In this document: one piece after another, positions 9,973 through 18,597 of the stretch | How positions within the stretch are numbered: the stretch's first letter is position 1 | Layout of the letters: each line of letters begins with the position of its first letter | Origin: Dictyophora rubrovolvata | Taxonomy: Eukaryota; Basidiomycota; Agaricomycetes; Phallales; Phallaceae | DNA: 64,000 nucleotides | NCBI GenBank assembly: GCA_029959195.1 | Contig: CP114125.1 | Location: 744,001 to 808,000 of the forward strand | Reading direction: 5' to 3' | Notes under the pieces: generated by a model | Database searches by the model: none | Seen by the model: only the letters and a program-made list of their open reading frames with translations | What the model was told of the DNA's origin: nothing | Made by a program: the position numbers and the translations under genes

Positions 9973-10539
9973 ATGTCAGACAATAACGATACTCCTACTT
10001 CCCCTATTCCCCTTTTTCAACTCCCTTTCTTCCCTTTTGAATATCGTTCTTCTCTCAGATTCGGACCCAACTCTAATTTCCTCTCACGACTTCGCGTTTA
10101 CAATACTCTTGTTTCTGAAATTGATGTCGACCCCTCCACAATGCTTCCGATTACTCCACAGCCACTAATGGAGATTACTATTCCTTATGACGATCTGGAG
10201 ATAGGATATCCACGAGCTTTAACCCTGTATGAACGAACCAACGTCAATGTCATGGACGAATCGTATGAGTTTGTCGAGTTCCTTTCAACAAATCGTCAAG
10301 AAGAATCAATCTGGAGACTGGTCTTTCGTCATCAATTTCGAAGTTATACTCAATTCTTATTCATAGACGCACCCCTATCTGCCATCCCATCCCCTCCCGA
10401 CTACTCTGTTGGAAATCAAACCCTCCCTTCCTATTCCGATCTCCAATCCAATCTCGTTCAAGATCTGGTATTGTTAAGCGTTGCCATAGCCATTATTATT
10501 GCGCCACAGCCACGAAGAAGAAGATCTCGTCAACAATAA
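9973..10539 (+). CDS. Module ORF B protein (unknown function)
   Basis: An intact frame of 188 residues starting MSDNNDTPTSPIPLF, 105 bp after ORF A on the same strand. It has a Pro/Phe-rich N-terminus, then a block SRLRVYNTLVSEIDVDPST resembling ORF A, then SIWRLVFRHQF...FLFIDAPLSAIPSPPDYS, a hydrophobic stretch VLLSVAIAIIIAPQP near the C-terminus that could be a short membrane segment, and a basic end PRRRRSRQQ. No catalytic motif is recognised. The conservation of ORF order and spacing in three copies argues the pair travels together. Confidence 0.6.
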   Translation: MSDNNDTPTSPIPLFQLPFFPFEYRSSLRFGPNSNFLSRLRVYNTLVSEIDVDPSTMLPITPQPLMEITIPYDDLEIGYPRALTLYERTNVNVMDESYEFVEFLSTNRQEESIWRLVFRHQFRSYTQFLFIDAPLSAIPSPPDYSVGNQTLPSYSDLQSNLVQDLVLLSVAIAIIIAPQPRRRRSRQQ

Positions 10540-11368
10540 CCAGATCAGTAAGAAGTTTGGGATGGTAAGATTATAGTTTTGGGTAAGAGGTAGCGCGAGA
10601 AGTGCCAGATGGTGATTTTGGTAAAGCTATGCTGGGAATCCGGTTTCATCGTCTTCTTTTGATCTCTTTTTGTTTCTCTTTTTGTTTCAACATATTTCTC
10701 CTATTCCCCCTAACCACATATGCGATTCCCCTTTTTCTGTAATTGTATCCTCCATCGTTTTCTCCTTTTTCTTTTGTTTCTTTGTTCTCTTTTTGTTTCC
10801 TTTTGTTATCATGGCGAATGATGAGTGATCATTCTGCTTTCCTTTATGTTTCCAAATGGTATATATACTGCATGTAAATAATTGTAACAGCAGCAATCTA
10901 CCGGAACGGTTGTCTCAAGTTTTAGTTCAGTTTAAGTCAAGTTCAAGTCAAGTTTCGTCTCTAGTCTATTTCTACGCTCACGTCTATTTCTTTGGATTAC
11001 TCTGAGTGAGGCCTTGGAGTATAAACTCAACGATTTGTATTGTCGTTGAAGCCTTACTAACTTTAAAACAGATTATCATCGCTGTATTATCGACGGCGTA
11101 TTGACTCACCATTTTATCGCAACTCACATTTATCGTCTCCCTCACACACACACGATCTTAGGATCATCATTTTTTTTTGTTGTTGTTGGTTTTATATCGA
11201 CGCACACACACTCACTAAATATCATATTATTCCCCCACCCTCCTCCTTACGAAATCAGCACCAGGACCCGCTCCACGGAGACTAGACGGCCTCAAACAAA
11301 ATATCTTCGTAGTTTTTCCGATTGTATATATAGCTACGACATTTAGCTATTATCTTCGGATCGTTACA

Positions 11369-11997
11369 CCGGACCACTGTACGTAACAGTATGCCTGAAA
11401 TAATATGCTTAGGACTAGGCTATGAGCTGCTACAAGGCATGGAGGATTCTTTCATCCTGGAATATCAATGTTCACAGCGTGTTTCCTTGTCTCAGTGCCC
11501 TAGAATTATGGTAGCCCAATTGGGTTGATCCCATCAATTCGCTGAATTCACTAGAATTGATAATTTGAAACTCAAGGCACTTGTCTGGATAAATATTGTC
11601 CCAAGATTTTTTAAATGTGATTCTGAAAACTGGAGTAGAGGTTTTGGAGTTAGGGCTATCTTATTATGACAAGGCAGATTTTGCAGAAGTTCTTACTATT
11701 TTATGTCAAAGAGGTGTTGTGCTTGACACATTTGACAATAATCTCATGCAAACGTTTTAACTGACAAATCTACCTATTTGAGTGTGAAATTTGAAGCAAA
11801 TGTGAAGTCGATTCAGAAAGACCAATAGGAGCTCGTGATCAAGTCAACATTGCCCTTCAGTCAGATACAGGTATCTGGTCAAAACAGAAGATATAAATTT
11901 ACTGGTATTGCATTCAGGGGTAACAAGATTATGTTACAACAAAATATCAGGGTATTTACAGTGAAAGCTTGGGCATTATAAAAATATTTTGATTACA
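11369..11997. other. Non-coding flank, LTR family 2 end remnant
   Basis: Bases 11370-11388 (GGACCACTGTACGTAACA) resemble the 3' end of LTR family 2. The rest has no long frame and no motif I can name; it is probably degraded repeat. Confidence 0.35.
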
Positions 11998-12465
11998 TAA
12001 TGAGAGTGGCAAGATTTGGCCAAGGCAAGAGGAGGCAAGGCAAGAGGAGGCAAGGTAAAAAAAAAGTGACATCAATTACCACGATAACAAGCCTGTCCGA
12101 ACCCACCCACCCAGTTACATAATGGGCAATTATTACCATAAATGGAAATTTTGTCACACATTGTCACATTAATAACAAGACTGCCTGATGGATTACATAA
12201 TGGGCGTCAAATATCCCAAAATGGCAAGTACCTCCCATCTCAGTAAGGAGGAGAGCCCCGGAGAAGATGAGCCAAATAGATGCAAATACCTTTTTTTCTT
12301 CGCCATTGGGTGACGATAGCTTAATTTAATCATAATCACGCCAGCCTACACTGACTTACTTATATATTTAGGGTTAAGATTAGGGTTAACGCTAACCCCA
12401 CCCACCCACCCTAGTCGCGGTCAGGGCGCCTATTTTTTGCCTCCTCTTGGGCCAAGTTCGCATTA
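11998..12465. mobile_element. MITE-like element with imperfect inverted ends
   Basis: The left arm 11998-12037 (TAATGAGAGTGGCAAG... then CAAGAGGAGGCAA) and right arm 12433-12465, reversed (TAATGCGAACTTGGCC then CAAGAGGAGGCAA), form imperfect inverted repeats around about 470 bp with no coding capacity. The motif TTACATAATGRG recurs at about 11993, 12116 and 12193. A short stretch at 12368-12398 holds two TTAGGGTTA units and an inverted GCTAACCCC, like telomere repeat. Target duplications are not clear. Confidence 0.45.
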
Positions 12466-12646
12466 AGTTGCGGGAACCGGTGAGGTTACATGGATAAATA
12501 TACGTGAAAATAAGTTGACTACGCTAAAAATGACAGACTAAGTATAAATACTGTATATGAATAAAACAATACTCGTTAGCGTTAACAATGCGTTTACCAT
12601 GAAATTGGATGGACTGATACGAAAACTCCAACGCGATCTGACATTT

Positions 12647-14412
12647 CTACCTCCGTTTTGCAAACCCAACCGTGGGTACGGGTCCTTCCATAGAGAAAAC
12701 AGCGTATGTACTCTTCAGAAGACTAGAAGGTACATACGTGATTAATGATCTAATTGGTTGACACTTTTAGCGAATAACTTTATATACTCACTCATCTCCC
12801 AAAATCCAACTGGAGGTGTCTGCACCAACAAGGGCACCACGGCAGTCAGGGGATCCCGGCGGAAGTGTGTCTTGGTTGAAACTAAATACATGTTAGACAG
12901 AGGACTTATTGTGAATGATAAAATGTAATTACTCCGCTGGGTTAATGAGCCATTGCTGGCCACCCCAATCAAACGAGACAGAAGGCTGTGAGTCACAGGG
13001 GAAAGTGTACACACCGTTCGCTGAATCAAAAGCTTTAGAACCGGGAATTCCCATATAGAACTTCGCGACGTCATCTCGAGGACCGATCAAATTAAACGAT
13101 CCGCTTATAAAATTTCGAATATAGGGAGGACTTCCGCAAACAGGGCAATGGTACATACCTATCGATGATGGTCGTAAAATTCGTAACCACGGGCATTGAA
13201 TTCACATTAGCAGAAGCGCCGGCTATTTGCCAAAAGGAAGGCTCAGTATCGCCCTCGGAATTAATAACGGGGTGAGTCTCAATAGCTCCAATGAATAACC
13301 GTCGATCGACGCCTCCAATGGTAAGAAAAGAACCGTTTTCGCCCAGTTTCATGCCAAACATGGCCTGCTGAGTTACACCTTCCTTCTGGGCAGTGACGAA
13401 GAAGGGATCGCTTTTCGAGGTCGATATACTAGGGAATCCCATTCCGCAAACACTTGTTTCATTAATTGCATAAGTATTCGATGATGGAGACAAACTTTGC
13501 TGAAAGAACATGAACATACCCATCAATTAACTCGCCACTAAACAGATCTGATAGTTGGTCAGCGGCGGTTAAATTCTGAGAGAGAACTTTGACCCCCGCG
13601 ATATTGACTAGAGAAAAAAATACGATTTCAACACATTATATTAATCTACCAACTTTTATGGCATACCAGTGTCTGATATAGTCGGCCCCGTGACGGTCGA
13701 GCCATCGAGATATTGGATAGAGAATTGACCACCCAGGAAATGGGATGTTGAGGACTCAGAAGGATTGTATTTGCGTTTCTGACTGCAAGTCTCCGAAGTG
13801 CAATTCGTAGACGGAACCCAAAGGTCGGAAGAACCCGCTAGTGATAACCGTCAAGCAACCGCAATGGAAGTAAGGAGAGAACATAAAAAGGACGACGTAC
13901 TGTCAAAGTCAACCATGAAATCTTGAGGTGGAGTACCGATAGAAATAGTTCCTATCCATTGTAGGTCCTCGCTATCTGTCAAGGCTTCGTCGGATTGAAC
14001 GAGCTCTTGACGACGGTACATGTTATTGGCACTGACAGTTGTGCTCTGGTCCTTTGATACGAATCAGACGTTTCAATACTCATCACAAGCTCAATAAGTT
14101 TACCTTGTTCCGAACATTGCGTTCATAAATCTGCCGGCTACGGGCATGTCTCCTATTGGATATACACCGTTGAATGAGTATTCATATTGTGAAACAAAGT
14201 CCATACGCAATAGTCCTTTGTGTATGTTGGATGACTTCGTCATGGCTAAAGATACCATTTTCCCGCTTCAGGGAGCGTCGACCGTGGAAGGGAATAGTGA
14301 CAACCCCACCGCTTGGCTTTCGCGGCTGGGGACTAATAGGACTGGCAGCCACGAGAAGGGCCAGAGTCAAAGCTAAAGCGAGAAGACTAGATTTAGGCAA
14401 CATTGCCTTCAA
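12647..14412 (-). CDS. Pepsin-like aspartic protease (A1), possibly inactivated
   Basis: Minus-strand gene with about seven exons, roughly 390 residues. It starts with a signal peptide (SSLLALALTLALLVAASP) and a propeptide containing RRSLKREN. The first active site DFDTGSSDLWVPS is assembled across an intron (about 13838-13890). DGVCGMGFPS appears after an intron starting at about 13518. The C-terminal block GADTSSWILGD, then YAVFSM and VGFAKRR, ends at TAG 12647-12649. The second active site should read IIDSGS; the bases give IIDS, then a GTATGT, but no proper acceptor before the GS codons (about 13136-13163), so the motif is broken by about 22 bases. It would be a secreted or vacuolar endopeptidase if functional. 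Start 14412 or 14403 (MLPKSS) are both possible. Confidence 0.75.
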
Positions 14413-14822
14413 GTTTAAGTTAAGAGGCGAAAATTAGGATTGAAGTTTAAGGAAGTTTAAGTTAAGAAACGAAGGTGAAGGTGGATTTGCACCTCATCGT
14501 AGCCCGTATTTATGAACGGCGGTCGAACATGTCCTTATTCTTAGGCGAGCCCGGTAACGCAGCATCATGACTATGGCCGTCGGCTCCTCGGATTTAATAG
14601 GTGAATGTAGATGTAGATGTATTGAATGTAGCCACCCCGATGCGTTTATTCTGTAAAAATAAAAATGAACCTTTGACTGAGAAATTTAGCTGTAAAAATA
14701 ATACGTCATCCATGGGGTGATAGAGATATTGCGGCAGAAATCAAACATCGCCGACAGCCGACAGTTACGTAACTAATTCCCGAGAAAAAATCTTGAAGGT
14801 ACCAACTGCGGCAGTGCTTGTT
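14413..14822. promoter_or_regulatory. Upstream region of protease gene
   Basis: No gene. It contains AAGTTTAAGTTAAG direct repeats at 14411-14467, immediately 5' of the protease (probable 5' UTR), and short repeats GATGTAGATGTA near 14608 and GCCGACAGCCGACAG near 14749. No defined promoter motif is recognised. Confidence 0.3.
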
Positions 14823-15088
14823 GTGAGGGCCGTGGAGTTCAAGAGACTATGTCCGAGGGATTTCTTCTCGATCTCGTAGACAATTTTGCTTAGATTACTA
14901 ATGAGAAAATCACTACTAGTATAAAAACCCACAAGGATGAACGCGTCGAGCTTTTTGATTACATTGGGAAGAATCTTAAGAAGGGCTTCATTCGACGCTC
15001 TTCCTCATCTGCTGCATCTCCCATCCTGTTCGTTCGCAAGAAGAAATTCCTCGGACATACATAGTCTCTTGAACTCCGCGGCCCTCAC
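14823..15088. repeat. Long inverted repeat (hairpin), about 50-bp arms
   Basis: The left arm 14823-14868 (GTGAGGGCCGTGGAGTTCAA...) and right arm 15039-15088 are near-perfect reverse complements, interrupted only by a 4-base insertion (TATG-type) in the right arm and a few mismatches. Weaker complementarity continues outward. The 170-bp middle has no gene. It resembles a small MITE or fold-back element. Confidence 0.6.
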
Positions 15089-15215
15089 ACTTGTCAGGAT
15101 AGCAGATTCAAGCTTGAGCAGTTGTCATGGTCGAGTCTGGCAGTGTAGTGCTAAACGTTAAACTGTAGTCCATGATATTCACGTCCGGTGCAGAATGCAA
15201 TTAATTAGCTGGCTG

Positions 15216-16532
15216 GCGAATGTTGAACGTTCAACGCTCCTCTGCAACTGCAATCGAAAAAAGCGCCATTGAATGGACATTGAGTGCCATTAAGAGACTT
15301 TCAATTGCATGTGCATGATTTTTTTGCAATCGCACTGTGTGATCGTATATATTACACGCGATGATAAGCAATAAACATTGTGTTTCATAATTTCATCGAA
15401 AGGAAAGTGGGATAGCAGGGACGCAAGCGTATTTCAACAGAGAATAATCAATGTTATCTTGAAAGGAAGACAATGGTAAAAGGGATGGTAGAAGGTCCGG
15501 CATTGAACGAATATATGTGTCAAAGTTGGTGATCGGGATTCATCGACGACACGGGGTGGGTAGCGACATTGAAGTCGACGGTAGCACCCCTGCTTTTTGC
15601 ATCAGACTGGGAGGTATGGGTGGTTTGATATCGTTCGTTCCTTTCGTCTTTGAAAGAGACATCAATATCGGAATACCCTTTCCACGCAGACTGTCTCGGT
15701 TCAATCCCAAGGAAAAAGACAAAGTTGCTAGGTTAGATGGAACATAAGGTGGCGAAGACGCTGACAGGGTATTCGATGTTGTATATGGATATTCGAAAGG
15801 GGAAGCCTGTGGACACGAGAATGGCGTGCTAACCAAAGATGATGACGACGACGGCAAATCGAACGATGTTGGCATGTCTGCTATGCGAAGTCCATATATC
15901 TAGTCAATTCAAAATTCAATACATGTTTACGTACGGAAGAGAAATACATACATTGGTGTCGCCCGACCTGGCTTCAGCTTGTCCTTGTCTTCCCAGTGTT
16001 ATATCCGAAATTCCCCTCCCATGGCCAACGGACGACATAAAGAAACGAGAATGGCTGAAAATCGCACTGGGCTCAAATTCAGGTGAGAGAAAATAAAAGC
16101 GTGGCTGTCAGCATGTTCTCAATGTTTATATATATAACACGAAGGAAGGTAGTAGAAGATTAGACGATGCTCCAGTGGAAGATTCCCAAAAGCGGAGCTT
16201 CAAATGACGTCGGTCCGTTCGAAAATCCCAAGGTCATAAGCCTATCGCTCAGGTCAACAGGATGCATGACATACAAGTCTTCTGATCTGATCTTATTCTG
16301 CTGTCGAAGGAAAGGAAATATACTACTCACCCGTCGCGATGTATCATATAACCGAGAACATACTAACTGCTCCCCAAAGCCTCAAGTTTCAACGTAGCCT
16401 ACATATAATAGCCCGACGTAACACGATAATTTTTGCCTAATGGTAGTTAAGTCTCTTAATGGCAATCAATGTCCATTCGATGGCGCTTTTTTTGATCGCA
16501 GTGTTTAGGAGCGTTCAACGTTCAAAACTCGC
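15216..16532. mobile_element. Terminal-inverted-repeat element, about 1.3 kb
   Basis: About 90-bp imperfect inverted repeats lie at 15216-15306 and 16447-16532. Both carry TTGAACGTT.AACGCTCCT, AAAAAGCGCCAT.GAATGGA and GCCATTAAGAGACTT. Further out, a related direct repeat is seen on both sides (CTGGCAGTGTAGTGCTAAA near 15137 and CTGGCAGGTGTAGCACTAAA near 16599). The interior holds a small spliced gene on the minus strand (15540-16038) and no recognisable transposase, so it would be non-autonomous. No clear target duplication. Confidence 0.55.
15540..16038 (-). CDS. Small hypothetical protein inside TIR element
   Basis: Two exons on the minus strand: 16038-15952 starting MSSVGHGRGISDITLGRQGQ, then a 52-nt intron (15951-15900, GTATGT...CTAG, phase 0), then 15899-15540. 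The joined frame is about 148 residues. The second exon is Ser/Pro-rich (FDLPSSSSSLVSTPF, TTSNTLSASSPPY) and ends SMSLPTPCRR. A good intron that preserves frame supports it as a gene, but no family is recognised and more upstream exons are possible. Confidence 0.35.
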
Positions 16533-17246
16533 CGGGCATTTTAAAGTCTATAAAGGAGTTAGGACTCCGAGTCATACTACCGTATGCAGACCATGAGTCT
16601 GGCAGGTGTAGCACTAAATTATAGTGCTTGCCATTTATTATAAGATGTTTTGGTGAGGCTTATTCATGCCAAAAATTTGAGAACAACTTGGAAGTGGTGT
16701 GTATAAACAACCGAAACTCAGAAACTCCCGGGCCACTCGCTAGAAACTGTGCAATTCCTTAGGTCTCATCAAACGTCGCTGTCCTTAGGCTATAGCTGTA
16801 TCTGTCGTCATCGTCCCTTCTTGGACAGCAAAAGTATCATTTAAACAACAAGTTTGCGAAGGCTTTGAATCTTACTAGCTAAGTGGTGAGTAAATATATG
16901 GGAAAAGCTACATAATTCTGAATCCAATACAACGATAAATTATTTATTCGAGTAACCTCGGACTAAAAAACGCAGACTCAACTGGTTTTGTAAAGTGCCA
17001 ACGACCATGTATACCCTTTGTGGTATAATAATCTCCCAGAGCAGGTGTGGAAGGAAAATTGACTTGATAAATAAAATTCAGCTCTCCCGACAGACTTTTC
17101 CCGTAGATTTCGCTTCCAGTGGTAGCCAGAATATGATAGTAGCTAAATGACACCCAAAAGTCTCATTATCCACATATGCAAAGGGACGCGAAGGACTCGG
17201 GAGAAAAACCAATTCAACTTGTTATACATATATCCACATTCTTATT
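16533..17246. other. Mostly non-coding, possible minus-strand exon
   Basis: A 69-residue minus-strand frame at 16944-17153 (MSFSYYHILATTGSEIYGK) has protein-like composition but no family resemblance, and could be an exon of an unrecognised gene. The rest shows no gene, RNA or repeat that I can support. Confidence 0.25.
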
Positions 17247-17925
17247 TTGAATTCTCTCGATCAGGTCCGAACTCTAGAGGAGTTGATGGATATCCCGAAG
17301 GCTGTCCTTTTGGACTATTACCTACCCTCACGCGAGGGCGGATGGGGTACTGTTAAGGAGTGGCGAGACGTTTTTAAGTGGAGGAGAGAAGCAGCAAGTA
17401 AGTTAATTTGGAAATACCTTGTAAAGGCAATACTCTAATCGCTTTAAGATGAGTCTGGATCGTATCCCTTACCATAAACCGGTTTTGAATGGTAAGAAAT
17501 TTCCGTGATCTCAATTAATCCATGTGTCCAACACCCAGTGCTCAGAATGCCCGACTTTAATGGTTAGTGATGCCGGAGGGGCGATGTACGTGCATGATAC
17601 CAACATACTAAAGATTTGGGACTCTGATAATAATTTCGTTGCGGTAAATTCTTTCTTTCACCTTGACCTTACCATTCTATTCTCCAGACACTCGTTAGCG
17701 AAATACCATACCAGGATGCTATCCACTACCCGGAGATGGAACTGGGTTGAAACGGATGATTACGAGAATAGGGCCCGGGAGCGAATGGGGGTTGACAAGG
17801 AGATCGTCGCTCTTGAAGAACAACTCGCTGAAGTTGGAAATTGGGAGACACCGCTGAAAGAATTGAATAAATTGTTGGGAATCGACAAGCAAGACATGAG
17901 TGCTATGTATATTGTCGTCATTTAG
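17247..17925 (+). CDS. Hypothetical protein, exon structure uncertain
   Basis: Two protein-like stretches: 17247-17390 (TLEELMDIPKAVLLDYY, then GGWGTVKEWRDVFKWRREAAS) and 17524-17925 (DAGGAMYVHDTNILKIWDSD, then DDYENRARERMGVDKEIVAL and WETPLKELNKLLGIDKQD). An intron-like GTAAAT...CCAG lies at 17645-17688, but removing it shifts frame, so the model is unresolved or the gene is broken. The C-terminal part is probably helical and charged. I recognise no domain. Confidence 0.35.
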
Positions 17926-18597
17926 AGACAAACGGTGTAATATAAAACTCATTAATTTGTGTACTTGCTCGAAATAAAATGGGTCTCTTCATTTATCACT
18001 ATAGTAATGATATGATGTATGAATGCATGAACTTTCATGTCGCCGTGTCGTCCTAGTCGGAATGTATCCTTACTGAAAGTTCACGCGTTCAGCGACTCGG
18101 CTCTTCCTTCGGAGATGTCCGGTGTCCGGACATTGACTCAATTGGAGTCACTGAATGGGAATAGCCGCCGCCGCCTCTATCTGTTGCAAGTGGCGCCACG
18201 TTCAATTGCTTCGTCCAAATTCGTGGAGCTTTCCAGGTGCATGTGAGTGTAAGCTTGACTGCCTTTCATGCATCGTGAACCTGAGTGATTCATTAGTCCA
18301 GTGCTTAACAATACCGTGACTTTAAGATCTTAGCCCTAATAACACAGAAACGTGAGCCAAGATAAGAAGCTTCATGCTGGCAAGAAAAATATAGAATCTA
18401 GATTCTACGCTGGATATCCTCTCAATCACGTGTATGACATATATCGCTGCAAAGCTTTTTACCCGTCGTTGGCGGTTATCTCTGACCTATCGAATTGAGT
18501 TACTCCCGAGTCTGCATTATCCGATAAAGCCGCACAATGCGCTATTTAACGGCAAAACCTTCTCTGTTATTCCTTTAGCTTTCTTTGGGCTACATAG
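17926..18597. other. Intergenic, upstream of permease
   Basis: No supportable gene. Small frames at 18037-18246 and 18434-18625 are short and lack features. The sequence before 18598 would hold the permease promoter; no clear TATA box was identified. Confidence 0.3.

Larger units (their letters stand above)
9104..11368 (+). repeat. Two-ORF module, copy 2 (most intact)
   Basis: Starts TGTCACGCTGTCGCGCACC and ends GGATCGTTACA, so it has TG...CA ends like an LTR, over about 2265 bp. Order: short leader, ORF A (9235-9867), 105-bp gap, ORF B (9973-10539), T-rich tail, a TATATATACTGCATG stretch (about 10860), a GGAGTATAAACTC stretch, and a CAGCACCAGGACCC block near 11258. The flanks TTGAG and CCGGA do not match, so no target duplication is visible. 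No reverse transcriptase, integrase or transposase is encoded. It may be a very long solo LTR or a non-autonomous element. Confidence 0.75.
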
